From positions 1 through 31,074 of the forward strand of contig JAENWE010000048.1 of NCBI GenBank assembly GCA_016650185.1: a stretch of DNA of 31,074 nucleotides, read 5' to 3'. The position numbers and the translations under genes are program-made. This DNA comes from Vicinamibacteria bacterium (GTDB taxonomy: Bacteria > Acidobacteriota > Vicinamibacteria > Fen-336 > JAGNNV01). The notes beneath the pieces were generated by a model, which was given only the letters and a program-made list of their open reading frames with translations, was not told the DNA's origin and made no database searches. This document shows, one piece after another, positions 8,487 to 16,670 of the stretch. How positions within the stretch are numbered: the stretch's first letter is position 1; each line of letters starts with the position of its first letter.

Positions 8487-9260
8487 ATGCCCCGTCCTTT
8501 CGGCCAGCACTTCCTGCGCCACGAACCTGCTCACGACCTCGTGGATCTTATCGACCCGCAACCGGACGATGAGTTCCTCGAAATCGGACCCGGCGCTCTT
8601 GCCATCACGTCCCTGCTGGCCAGAAGGTGCAAAGCGGTCACCGCGATTGAAATCGACCGGCGACTCGTCGACCAGTTGAGGGGCCAGGTTCCCCACAACG
8701 TCACGATCATTCAGGGCGACGCGCTCGAACTCGACTACCGCGCCCTGGTCCCCCCTGGTGCTCGGCTTGCCGGAAATCTTCCCTACGCCATCTCGAGCCC
8801 CCTTCTGCGGCGCTTTCTGGACCATCGAGATCACTTCACGGATGCCCACCTGATGCTCCAGAAGGAGGTGGCGGAGCGGGTCGCTTCGCCACCCGGTTCC
8901 AAGGCCTACGGGATCCTCTCCGTGTTCTACGCCCTGTGGAGCGATGTCGTCATCGTTCAGCGACTCAAGCCCGGGGATTTTTCGCCCCCACCCAAAGTCG
9001 ACTCGGCGGTAATCCGCTGCCGGTTTCTCCCAGGACTCCGCCATCCGGTTGGAGACCTCAAGTCCTTCGAGTCTCTGGTACGGCTCTCGTTTGCCCAAAG
9101 GCGCCGGACCATTGAAAATAATCTTCGACTTAGGTATCCTGACCTCAAGCATTACTTTAAGTTGGTCGGAATCTCGGAAGTCCGTCGTGCTGAAACACTT
9201 ACGGTCGCCGAATTCGCCCGACTCGCTGAAGTGCTGCCCGCACCCGTGAACATCAGCTAA
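8487..9260 (+). CDS. ksgA: 16S rRNA (adenine(1518)-N6/adenine(1519)-N6)-dimethyltransferase KsgA/RsmA
   Basis: 257 residues when started at ATG 8487, which gives the canonical N-terminus MPRPFGQHFL (family G-Q-x-F-L); the open frame extends 95 codons upstream but without family resemblance. Motif I (SAM binding) is FLEIGPGALAITSLL, the acidic residue binding the ribose is in AIEIDRR, and the catalytic motif IV is NLPYAIS. The C-terminal part (RLKPGDFSPPPKVDSAVI, LVRLSFAQRRRTIENNLR) is also typical. It dimethylates the two adjacent adenines in helix 45 of 16S rRNA late in 30S assembly. The length matches the usual 255-275. The following gene (RNase J) starts in the same frame only two codons after the TAA, so the pair is likely one operon of RNA-maturation functions. 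Confidence 0.95.
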   Translation: MPRPFGQHFLRHEPAHDLVDLIDPQPDDEFLEIGPGALAITSLLARRCKAVTAIEIDRRLVDQLRGQVPHNVTIIQGDALELDYRALVPPGARLAGNLPYAISSPLLRRFLDHRDHFTDAHLMLQKEVAERVASPPGSKAYGILSVFYALWSDVVIVQRLKPGDFSPPPKVDSAVIRCRFLPGLRHPVGDLKSFESLVRLSFAQRRRTIENNLRLRYPDLKHYFKLVGISEVRRAETLTVAEFARLAEVLPAPVNIS

Positions 9261-9266
9261 GAACTC

Positions 9267-10907
9267 TTGGACACCGATCTCCGAATCACGCCGATCGGGG
9301 GACTGGGCGAGTTCGGCATGAACTCGCTTCTCCTTCAGACGGGCGAGGATCGCCTGCTGATCGACGCCGGTCAGATGTTCCCCGAGTGGGACAACGGGGT
9401 CGAGCGGATGGTGCCGGACTATGCGCGTCTCGGCGCCGGACGCATGAGAGCGATCGTGCTGACCCATGGCCATGAGGACCATATCGGTTCGCTGGCCCAG
9501 GCCCTCGAATGGTCGCCCGCTCCCGTCTACGGAACGCCCTTCACGCTTGGGCTGGCCGAGCGTGGCCTGATCGAAGCGGGAGTCCTCGCCGATATGCGGA
9601 AGATCGAACCGGGGACGCCGATCGAAGAAGGACCCTTCCGCATTCACTCCCTGAAGGTGGCCCACTCCACTCCCGGCGCCGTGGCCTTCGTCATCGAGTG
9701 CCGGGGCCTCGTGATCCTTCACACCGGTGACTTCAAGCTCGCGAAGACCGCGCCGGTGGCGGATAGAACCAACCTCGAAGCCTTCGCTGACTGGGGTCGG
9801 CGAGGCGTGGACCTGATGCTCGGAGATTCGACCGGTGCTGAAACCGCGGGCGTGACCGGCCATGAGGACGACGTCATCCCCGGCATCGAAGGCGCCTTCG
9901 ACGCGGCCCATGGCCGCGTCATCGCCACCTGTTTCTCCTCGTCGATTCCCCGCATCGAGCGCATCGCCCGGATCGGCGGACGGCAAGGTCGGAAAGTCGC
10001 TTTCGCGGGACGAAGGATCATGGAGAACGTGACCCTGGCCCGCGACCTTGGGCACCTCACCATAGAGGCCGAGGTCGTGCCGCTCGACGACGCCTCCATG
10101 GGCGCCACCCCGGATCTGAAGATGCTGGTGTTCGCGGCCGGGTCCCAGGCCGAGCCGCGGTCGGCGCTCGCGCGGATGGCTGCGGGCGACCATCCCCTGG
10201 TGAAGATCCAGCAGGGCGACCTGATTCTTTTTTCCTCTCGAGTGATTCCAGGTCGTGATCGAATTGTTTCCCGCCTCATGTCGAAGCTGATCCGCGCGGG
10301 CGCGCGGGTGATCCACGGCGGTTGCGCGCACGTTCACGTCTCGGGTCACGCCGCCCAGGATGAATTGGGCGAACTGGTGAGGCTGGTTCGCCCGAAGGTC
10401 TTCATCCCGCTCCACGGCGAGTTGAAAATGCTGGCCGCGCATGGCCGGCTCATCGACTCGGCGCTCGGCGACAGCGTCCGGGTTCACGTGATCGAAAACG
10501 GCGATGTTCTGCGCCTGGGCGAGACCACATCGCGCATCGAGGATCACATCGCCATCCCGAAACGCTGTCTCGGCGCCGGATGGAGCGGCGACCTCTCGGA
10601 CGAGATCCTGGGCGAAAGGCATCGCCTCTCCACCGCGGGGATCGTGAGCCCCATCGTCTACGTCTCCGCGACCAATGGCCGATGGGCGCGGCCGTGCGAA
10701 TTGATGACGCGAGGGTTTCTGGACGGCGCGGTCGCCGGAGCCATCGCGGCCGAGATACGAGAGACGGTGAACGCGACGGCGCGTGAGCGCGCAGAGGGGG
10801 CCTCTGCCGATGGCCTGCGCGCCAGCATCCAGACGGACGTATCGCGCCTGTTGCGGAGGCGCTTTCGATTGCGGCCCACGGTAGTCCCGGTCCTGGTCGA
10901 GGTGTGA
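9267..10907 (+). CDS. rnj: Ribonuclease J (metallo-beta-lactamase / beta-CASP nuclease)
   Basis: 546 residues. The zinc-binding motif is THGHEDHIG, followed by HTGDF and the beta-CASP motifs; the C-terminal block HVSGHAAQDELGELVRLVRPK then FIPLHGELKML is diagnostic of RNase J. It is an exo/endonuclease for mRNA decay and rRNA maturation. Start: the frame is the same as ksgA's and closed by its TAA, so initiation cannot be further upstream. The first ATG (9318) would delete the first beta strand (LRITPIGGLGEFG), so the TTG at 9267 is the only start that gives a complete protein. No clear Shine-Dalgarno precedes it, which suggests coupling to ksgA termination. The stop overlaps the ftsK GTG start. 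Confidence 0.95.
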   Translation: MDTDLRITPIGGLGEFGMNSLLLQTGEDRLLIDAGQMFPEWDNGVERMVPDYARLGAGRMRAIVLTHGHEDHIGSLAQALEWSPAPVYGTPFTLGLAERGLIEAGVLADMRKIEPGTPIEEGPFRIHSLKVAHSTPGAVAFVIECRGLVILHTGDFKLAKTAPVADRTNLEAFADWGRRGVDLMLGDSTGAETAGVTGHEDDVIPGIEGAFDAAHGRVIATCFSSSIPRIERIARIGGRQGRKVAFAGRRIMENVTLARDLGHLTIEAEVVPLDDASMGATPDLKMLVFAAGSQAEPRSALARMAAGDHPLVKIQQGDLILFSSRVIPGRDRIVSRLMSKLIRAGARVIHGGCAHVHVSGHAAQDELGELVRLVRPKVFIPLHGELKMLAAHGRLIDSALGDSVRVHVIENGDVLRLGETTSRIEDHIAIPKRCLGAGWSGDLSDEILGERHRLSTAGIVSPIVYVSATNGRWARPCELMTRGFLDGAVAGAIAAEIRETVNATARERAEGASADGLRASIQTDVSRLLRRRFRLRPTVVPVLVEV

Positions 10908-13486
10908 AGACCATGGCCGCTCCTTCTCGTTCACTCTGGCCCGAACTGAAGGGCGCCTGCCTGTTGGGCTTCGCCTTGATGCTGCTGCTCTCGTTCGCCA
11001 CCTACGACCCGCAGGATCCGACACCCTGGTTCAGCACCGGCGCCATGGGTGAGCCGAGGAACTGGATCGGTCGCTACGGGGCCTTCATTTCAGAGCTCTT
11101 CGTGGGCCAGGCCTTCGGGATCGCCGCCTTCGTCCTGCCCATCGGCCTGCTGATCGCGGGCTGGCGCCTTCTGTGGCGGGAGGCCCTGGAGGCCGCGGTC
11201 ACCAAGACCGTGGGGCTCGTGGCCCTGCTCCTGTCACTGGCCGCGTTTTCATTCATCGCCATCAAGACCGTGCCTTTCTCCGGGCAGCCGATCCGCGCCG
11301 GAGGCGCCGTGGGAGAAACCATTGCGTGGTTTCTGACCATACGGGTGGGGCGCTTCGGGGCGGTCGTGGTCCTCGGCCTGTCGCTCTTCGTGGGCCTGAT
11401 CCTTACCACCCAGTTCTCGTTCTCCTCCTTTCTGGCCTCCCTGATCTCCTGGGTCGGTGCGCAGCTGACCGGCGCACAAGTCGCCTTCGCCCACTGGCAG
11501 GAAACGAGGAGAAAGGAGCATCAGCGTCTCCAGGTCATCAAGAAGCATGCGGCGAGAACGCAAGAGGACGGCTCTCTCGACGAACTGCCCGAGATCGATC
11601 CGGCCGAAGCCCGCTACATCGACCTGCCCCTGCACGAAACCGCCGCCGCAGCGGCCGCACCGTCGCTGGGCCTCGCCTTCGACCCGCTGCCGGAACCTTC
11701 CCCCTACTCCATGCGGTTGGCGCCGAGCGGCGATTCGGCGCTTCCCGAGCCAACCATCGCGCACGCTTTCGCGGATCTCGACCTGAACCCCGGGACGCAG
11801 CCAGGGCGAAACGTCCTGGCCAATCTCGACCAGCCGTTTGGAACGGCGCCGCGTTCCGCCGAGGTCGCGGCTGCGGTGGCGCCGTTATCGGTCGTCCCGT
11901 TGCAGGCCTCCATGATCCCTGAGGACGACAGTGCGGGCAGCCCGGCGTCGCCGGCTGCGTCCGAGGCGCCCTCACGGGCCGTCCTCAGACGCCGGCGCGA
12001 GCCCCTCTCACCCGGCGTCCAAAGCGCCCGTTCCGCGATCAGGCGCGGACGTTATGCCCTTCCCCCACTCAGTCTCCTGGATGCGCCCATCTCGTCGACC
12101 GGATTTGACCGGACCAGGCTGACCGAGCGCGCCCGGGTGGTGGAGGCGAAATGCAAGGAGTTCGGGGTGGCGGGCGCCATCGTCGAGATTCACCCCGGAC
12201 CGGTGGTCACCACCTACGAGTTCAAGCCGGATGCCGGGGTCAAGTACGCCAAGGTGGTGTCCCTGGCCGACGATCTAGCCCTCGCCCTGGAGGCCGAGTC
12301 AGTCCGAATTGATCGCATGGGTGGGCGAGGCACGGTCGGGATCGAGATACCGAACGAAGAGCGCGAAATGATCGGCCTGCGCCATGTCCTCGATTCCGAC
12401 CTGGCCCGGCGATCCTCCGCGCGCCTGCTCATAGGGCTCGGGAAGAACGTGGCCGGCGACACCTACATTGCCGACCTCGCCTCCATGCCGCATCTTCTGA
12501 TCGCGGGGGCGACGGGAACCGGAAAGAGCGTGGGCCTCAACTGCATCATCGCCAGTCTTCTCTTCCACACCACTCCCGACGAGTGCCGGCTGATCATGAT
12601 CGATCCCAAAAGGCTGGAACTTGGCGTCTACGAAGGCATCCCGCACCTCCTGGCCCCGGTGGTCACCGAACCGAAGCTCGCCGCCAACGTCCTCAAATGG
12701 GCGGTGGGCGAGATGGACAAGCGCACCCGCATCCTGGCCGCAGAGGGTGTGCGCAATATCGAACAGTTCAACAACATCATCAGGAGCGACGGCGAAGCGG
12801 AATCCGGTCTGACCCCGCTGCACTACATCGTCATCGTGATCGACGAACTGGCCGACCTGATGATGGTCTCGTCGAAGGACGTCGAAGAGTCCATCACCCG
12901 GCTGGCCCAGATGGCCCGCGCGGTGGGCATTCACTTGATCCTCGCCACTCAGCGGCCGTCCGTCGACGTCATCACCGGACTCATCAAGGCGAACTTCCCC
13001 GCCCGCATCTCCTTCCGCGTGTCCGCGCGGGTGGACTCGCGCACGATCCTCGATGCCAGCGGCGCCGAGCAACTGCTCGGTCGAGGCGACATGCTTTTCC
13101 TTCCCCCCCAGAGCTCGAGGCTGGTTCGGGTGCACGGGGCCTACGTCTCCGAGAAGGAGATCGCACAGATCACCAATTTCCTGCGCACTACCGGCGAGCC
13201 CACCTACGACACCACGGTCGGGAAGACCGAGCCTTCCGCTGCGGAGAAGGCGCGGTCCGAGGACCGCGACGATCTGTTCGACGAGTGCGTGCGTCTGGTG
13301 GTCGAACAGGGCCAGGCTTCAACCAGCATGCTGCAGCGGCGGTTCCGGATCGGCTTTTCCCGGGCCGGACGGCTCATCGACCTCATGGAGCAGGACGGCA
13401 TCATCGGCCCGGCCGACGGAGCCCGGCCGCGAGAGATCCTGGTGCCCAAGAGCTATTTCTCCGATGTGGACTCGAGACAAACGTGA
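10904..13486 (+). CDS. ftsK: DNA translocase FtsK/SpoIIIE
   Basis: 860 residues. Four N-terminal membrane segments are visible (near residues 12-28, 66-88, 98-116 and 145-165). A low-complexity Ala/Pro linker (about 220-380) follows, then the FtsK alpha and beta domains (ERARVVEAKCKEFGVAGAIVEIHPG onward). Walker A is GATGTGKS near residue 535, Walker B is IVIVIDELADLMM, and the gamma winged-helix domain at the C-terminus (DDLFDECVRLVVEQGQASTSMLQRRFRIG) would read KOPS-type sites. It pumps chromosome ends at the division septum and activates XerCD recombination. GTG 10904 overlaps the RNase J stop (GTGA); ATG at 10913 is an alternative. The length is within the short-linker FtsK range. Confidence 0.95.
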   Translation: MKTMAAPSRSLWPELKGACLLGFALMLLLSFATYDPQDPTPWFSTGAMGEPRNWIGRYGAFISELFVGQAFGIAAFVLPIGLLIAGWRLLWREALEAAVTKTVGLVALLLSLAAFSFIAIKTVPFSGQPIRAGGAVGETIAWFLTIRVGRFGAVVVLGLSLFVGLILTTQFSFSSFLASLISWVGAQLTGAQVAFAHWQETRRKEHQRLQVIKKHAARTQEDGSLDELPEIDPAEARYIDLPLHETAAAAAAPSLGLAFDPLPEPSPYSMRLAPSGDSALPEPTIAHAFADLDLNPGTQPGRNVLANLDQPFGTAPRSAEVAAAVAPLSVVPLQASMIPEDDSAGSPASPAASEAPSRAVLRRRREPLSPGVQSARSAIRRGRYALPPLSLLDAPISSTGFDRTRLTERARVVEAKCKEFGVAGAIVEIHPGPVVTTYEFKPDAGVKYAKVVSLADDLALALEAESVRIDRMGGRGTVGIEIPNEEREMIGLRHVLDSDLARRSSARLLIGLGKNVAGDTYIADLASMPHLLIAGATGTGKSVGLNCIIASLLFHTTPDECRLIMIDPKRLELGVYEGIPHLLAPVVTEPKLAANVLKWAVGEMDKRTRILAAEGVRNIEQFNNIIRSDGEAESGLTPLHYIVIVIDELADLMMVSSKDVEESITRLAQMARAVGIHLILATQRPSVDVITGLIKANFPARISFRVSARVDSRTILDASGAEQLLGRGDMLFLPPQSSRLVRVHGAYVSEKEIAQITNFLRTTGEPTYDTTVGKTEPSAAEKARSEDRDDLFDECVRLVVEQGQASTSMLQRRFRIGFSRAGRLIDLMEQDGIIGPADGARPREILVPKSYFSDVDSRQT

Positions 13487-15630
13487 CACGTCCTCACCTG
13501 CGCCTTCCCCTGACTTCGCTCGCGACCGCTGTCCTCTGGGCCTCACCCATGCTGACCCCGATCTCCGCGACGACGGTGGTCCGGGCGCAAAACAGCTCCG
13601 CCGCCGCGACGCCCAGGGCCACCCCCAGGGCGAAGTCTTCTTCGAAATCGGGTTCCGCACAGACCCGGCGCGCCAAGCCCCGTGCGACCCCCGCCCCTCC
13701 TCCCGCCAAACCAGACCGGTCTTTGTATCAGCAGGCCGAACGCCTGGCCAGGAATTTGAGCGCCTCCAGCCGTCTGCGAGCCCGCCAGTCGGAGTGGGAC
13801 AAGGTGGTGGGCGCCTACCGTGTCGTCGTGCACAAGTATCCGCGCAGCCCTTATTGCGACGACGCTCTCTTGAAGGCCGGCGACCTGCAGAGGCAGATGG
13901 CCACCCGTTTCAAGAGCCAGCGATACCTGGATCAGGCGCTCGACTCCTATTCACTCATCGTGAGCGAGTATCCGGGAAGCAGTCTCGGAGAATCGGCCCT
14001 TTATGCCACGTACGAGATCCTGACGGAGAGAAAGCGTACGACGGAAGCGCGCGAAGCGGCCGAGAAGTATCTCGCCGCGTATCCCGACGGAACCCACGCC
14101 GCGATTCTGGGCCGGAAGACGACCGCCTCCAAAGCCGCCCCGGGTGCGAGAGGCTCGTCGGCTGCCGCCGCCTCGGCCAAATCGGGAGGAGCAGTCCAGG
14201 TATTCGGCGTCCGTTTCTGGAGCGGCGAGACCTCAACCCGGGTGGTCATCGATCTGGACCGCAAGGTGGAGATCAAGCAGGATCGCCTCATGAGTCCGGC
14301 TCGGCTGTTCGTCGACCTCATGGGCACCAGACTTCACCCGAATCTTGTGGGCAAGACGTTCCCGGTGGGCAACGCCTTCCTCCAGCAAATCCGAATCGGC
14401 GTCAATCGCGAGGATGTGGTGCGGGTGGTCATCGATTTCGAGGAGGCGACCGGACACAACATGTTCTTCCTGGAGGATCCGGCGAGGCTGGTCATCGACA
14501 TCAAGGGGGATGCTCCCAAGGGGGCCCGCAGCGGCGGCGGAGCGGGGGCGAAGCCCGAAGCGTCACCGGGCGACCGGGCCAGCCCGCGACCGCAGACCGC
14601 GGAGGTCATGGAGAACGTCGAGGTGAACCAGCCTTTACCCGTCCTCCCGGCCCCGGTCGCGGACCCCACTCCGTCTCCCACGCCGGAGGCGCCAGCGACA
14701 AGGTCACCGCCGCGTCAGCTGCCCACGCCACGGGTGGAGGCTCCGCCTCTTTCCAATCCCGTTCACACCCCCAATCCAGCGCCCCGGCCGGGGGCCACGC
14801 AGGCTCCCACGCAGACTCCCACCGCGACTCCGGACCCTCCGGCGAAGAATCGCGACGGCACCTACTCCCTGGCCCGCCAGCTCGGCCTGGGCGCTCGACG
14901 CATCTGTCTTGACGCGGGCCATGGAGGCCATGACCCGGGCGCCATCGGCAGGGGCGGCACTCAAGAAAAGGACATCACCCTGGCGGTGGTCCTGAAGCTC
15001 GAGAAGCTGATTCGCACCCAGCTCGGCGCGGATGTGGTCCTGACCCGCGATACGGACGTGTTCATTCCCCTGGAGGAGAGAACCGCCATCGCCAATGCCT
15101 CGGGCGCCGACATGTTCCTGTCCGTCCACATCAACTCCGCCCGAAATCGCACCGGACGCGGACTCGAGACCTACTACCTGAGCTTTGCCAGGAGCGCGGC
15201 GGCCGAGGAACTGGCGGCGCGTGAGAACGCCATCTCGCAAGCCACCATGAAGGATCTCAACAATCTGGTGAAGGCCATCGCCACGAACAGCAAGATCGAG
15301 GAAAGCCGGGATTTCGCCGGCATCATTCAGAAGAACAACGTCGGCGGATTGTCGCCCTCCTTCCCGGGGGTGTTGGATCGCGGTGTGCACACCGCGCCCT
15401 TTTACGTTCTGATCGGAGCCAATATGCCGAGCATCCTCACCGAAGTCGGCTTCATCTCCCATCCCGAAGAAGAGCACTGGCTCAAGTCGAACGCCTATCA
15501 GGAGAAGCTGGCCGAGTCGCTCCTGGAGGGCGTCCAATCGTATCTGAGCCAGTTGAATCGCTCTCAGAACACACGGCTGGACGGTCGCGTCGGCGTGCGC
15601 GTGCCCGCCAAGGGTCGCTCGAAGCACTGA
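13483..15630 (+). CDS. N-acetylmuramoyl-L-alanine amidase (AmiC-like) with TPR-like and AMIN domains
   Basis: 715 residues from GTG 13483, which overlaps the ftsK stop (GTGA) and opens directly into a signal peptide (LTSLATAVLWASPMLTPISA, cleavage near residue 36). Order: signal; basic Ala/Pro/Thr linker; TPR/YbgF-like helical repeats at about 80-210 (WDKVVGAYRVVVHKYPRSPY and YLDQALDSYSLIVSEYPGSS); AMIN domain at about 238-345; a Pro/Thr-rich spacer of about 100 residues; then amidase_3 at about 470-695. Zinc ligands are visible as H in DAGHGGHD, E in GTQEKDITL and H in SVHINS, with catalytic E in LTEVGFISHP. It should cleave stem peptides from peptidoglycan during daughter-cell separation, with AMIN targeting it to the septum. 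Coupling to ftsK fits a division role. Confidence 0.93.
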   Translation: MTRPHLRLPLTSLATAVLWASPMLTPISATTVVRAQNSSAAATPRATPRAKSSSKSGSAQTRRAKPRATPAPPPAKPDRSLYQQAERLARNLSASSRLRARQSEWDKVVGAYRVVVHKYPRSPYCDDALLKAGDLQRQMATRFKSQRYLDQALDSYSLIVSEYPGSSLGESALYATYEILTERKRTTEAREAAEKYLAAYPDGTHAAILGRKTTASKAAPGARGSSAAAASAKSGGAVQVFGVRFWSGETSTRVVIDLDRKVEIKQDRLMSPARLFVDLMGTRLHPNLVGKTFPVGNAFLQQIRIGVNREDVVRVVIDFEEATGHNMFFLEDPARLVIDIKGDAPKGARSGGGAGAKPEASPGDRASPRPQTAEVMENVEVNQPLPVLPAPVADPTPSPTPEAPATRSPPRQLPTPRVEAPPLSNPVHTPNPAPRPGATQAPTQTPTATPDPPAKNRDGTYSLARQLGLGARRICLDAGHGGHDPGAIGRGGTQEKDITLAVVLKLEKLIRTQLGADVVLTRDTDVFIPLEERTAIANASGADMFLSVHINSARNRTGRGLETYYLSFARSAAAEELAARENAISQATMKDLNNLVKAIATNSKIEESRDFAGIIQKNNVGGLSPSFPGVLDRGVHTAPFYVLIGANMPSILTEVGFISHPEEEHWLKSNAYQEKLAESLLEGVQSYLSQLNRSQNTRLDGRVGVRVPAKGRSKH

Positions 15631-15655
15631 GCCTCGCCGTTAAGCTCGACCCCTC

Positions 15656-15982
15656 GTGATGCCAGAAGCCGCCCCGACCCCACTCACGTCGCCGTCGCCG
15701 GAGACCGCCGCCACCGCGTCCCCAGCCCCGGCCTCCCCGACTCCTGCGGCCTCGCTCGGTTCCATTCACGCCGCCATTCCCACCCCGTCGCTCAAGCCGA
15801 GCGAGGTCATCACCTGGATCAAGCTCGATCGCCCTCGCCTCGAACTTGGACAAATCCTGGTCGGGTCCTTCGTGGTGGTGACCCTCACCCTGCTCGTCGC
15901 GGTGGCCGTCGGGATCATCCTGGGTCACTGGCGGGCGAGGACGACCGACACTCACGGCACCCGAGGCCTCAACCTGCGTTGA
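15656..15982 (+). CDS. Small single-pass membrane protein, unknown function
   Basis: 108 residues from GTG 15656 (ATG at 15659 is equally possible). The first half is a Pro/Thr/Ala/Ser-rich low-complexity segment (TPLTSPSPETAATASPAPAS); residues about 68-90 (ILVGSFVVVTLTLLVAVAVG) form one membrane helix, followed by a short basic tail (HWRARTTDTHGTRG). It begins 25 nt after the amidase stop, so it probably belongs to the division operon. No family was recognised. The low-complexity half is typical of surface-exposed or periplasmic linkers, but the N-terminal segment could be on either side. No strong Shine-Dalgarno is seen, so the exact start is uncertain. Confidence 0.6.
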   Translation: MMPEAAPTPLTSPSPETAATASPAPASPTPAASLGSIHAAIPTPSLKPSEVITWIKLDRPRLELGQILVGSFVVVTLTLLVAVAVGIILGHWRARTTDTHGTRGLNLR

Positions 15983-15990
15983 GACGCGCC

Positions 15991-16028
15991 GCGTTATTCT
16001 TCTTGACAGAGATAACGCATTGCGTTAT
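15991..16028. repeat. Three helically phased half-sites (candidate operator) upstream of the PhaR-like gene
   Basis: GCGTTAT occurs at 15991-15997 and 16022-16028 in direct orientation and inverted (ATAACGC) at 16012-16018. The last two make a perfect 17-bp palindrome, ATAACGCATTGCGTTAT, at 16012-16028. The two direct copies extend to 12 identical bases (GCGTTATTCTTC). Spacings are 21 and 10 bp, close to two turns and one turn of the helix, so all three would face the same side. They lie over the promoter spacer and the -10 box, as expected for a repressor operator. Autoregulation by the downstream protein is inference. Confidence 0.7.
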
Positions 16029-16031
16029 TCT
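16003..16031 (+). promoter_or_regulatory. Sigma70-type promoter of the PhaR-like gene
   Basis: A perfect -35 TTGACA (16003-16008) is followed after exactly 17 bp by TATTCT (16026-16031, 4 of 6 consensus). The expected transcription start is about 16037-16039, only 4-6 nt before the ATG at 16043, so the message would be nearly leaderless, and no Shine-Dalgarno is present. The palindromic half-sites described at 15991-16028 occupy the spacer and most of the -10. Confidence 0.75.
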
Positions 16032-16042
16032 TCAGGCCTTCC

Positions 16043-16663
16043 ATGCTTCGCCTGATCACCCGCCACACCAACCGAAAACTCTACGATCCGACCGCTCGCC
16101 GCTACGTGTCCCTTGCCGATATCGCCGATCTGGTGATCGGGGGTGACTCGGTCAGGGTAATTGAGCACCCCAGCGGGGTCGACGCCACTCCAAGAATCCT
16201 GGCCCAGGCCATGGTCGATCTGGTCAAGCGCCGGGCCCAGGCTCTGCCCGTGGGCCTCATGGAAACGCTGGTGCGGCTCACCGGCGGATCGAAGGTTCTC
16301 GTCACCGCCGAGGGCTCGACGGCGATCAAGGGGTTGGCGGAGCGCGCGCGCAAGGAGGCGGAAACCATCGCCACCCGCCTGGTTACCCGCGGTCGACTGG
16401 GGATCGAAGAGGCCCTTCACCTGCGCAAGGAAGTGGAGGAGGCCATCCACCGTGGCGTTCAGGCGGCGGAGAACGCATCCAGGAAACCCATCGACGCCTT
16501 GCGCCCCGGCCAGGCGGTGCGCACCATCGCGGGCCTGGCCCGCGAATTGAAGGCGCTCGAAACCATGGTGACGAAGCCGCCCTCCCACCGGGCCCTTTCC
16601 CCGCCTGCGCCCAAGAAGGCTCAGGCCCATCGCCGCAAGTCAACCCACAAATCAAGGAGTTAG
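16043..16663 (+). CDS. PhaR-like polyhydroxyalkanoate synthesis regulator
   Basis: 206 residues. Residues 1-60 match the PHB/PHA accumulation regulator DNA-binding domain: RLITRHTNRKLYDPTARRYV then SLADIADLV, compared with the family pattern K/R-x-x-N-R-x-L-Y-D-T...YVTL-x-D-I. The rest is helical and Ala/Glu/Arg-rich (LRKEVEEAIHRGVQAAENAS), unlike the usual short accumulation-associated C-terminus, and ends in a basic tail (KKAQAHRRKSTHKSRS). In known systems PhaR represses phasin genes and itself, and is titrated by binding to nascent granules. Here the phasin-like gene follows after 7 nt, and the promoter carries a palindromic operator, both consistent with that circuit. The function is inferred from the N-terminal domain and context. 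Confidence 0.82.
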   Translation: MLRLITRHTNRKLYDPTARRYVSLADIADLVIGGDSVRVIEHPSGVDATPRILAQAMVDLVKRRAQALPVGLMETLVRLTGGSKVLVTAEGSTAIKGLAERARKEAETIATRLVTRGRLGIEEALHLRKEVEEAIHRGVQAAENASRKPIDALRPGQAVRTIAGLARELKALETMVTKPPSHRALSPPAPKKAQAHRRKSTHKSRS

Positions 16664-16670
16664 AAAGATC

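Noticed and set aside
8127..11024. 965-residue open frame on the minus strand across ksgA and RNase J
   Set aside because: It lies antisense to two unmistakable genes in GC-rich DNA, where reverse-strand stops are rare. Its translation is Arg/Gly/Asp-rich with no motif.
12583..13482. 300-codon upstream extension of the amidase frame
   Set aside because: It overlaps the conserved ftsK motor domain in another frame; the GTG at 13483 opens directly into a signal peptide.
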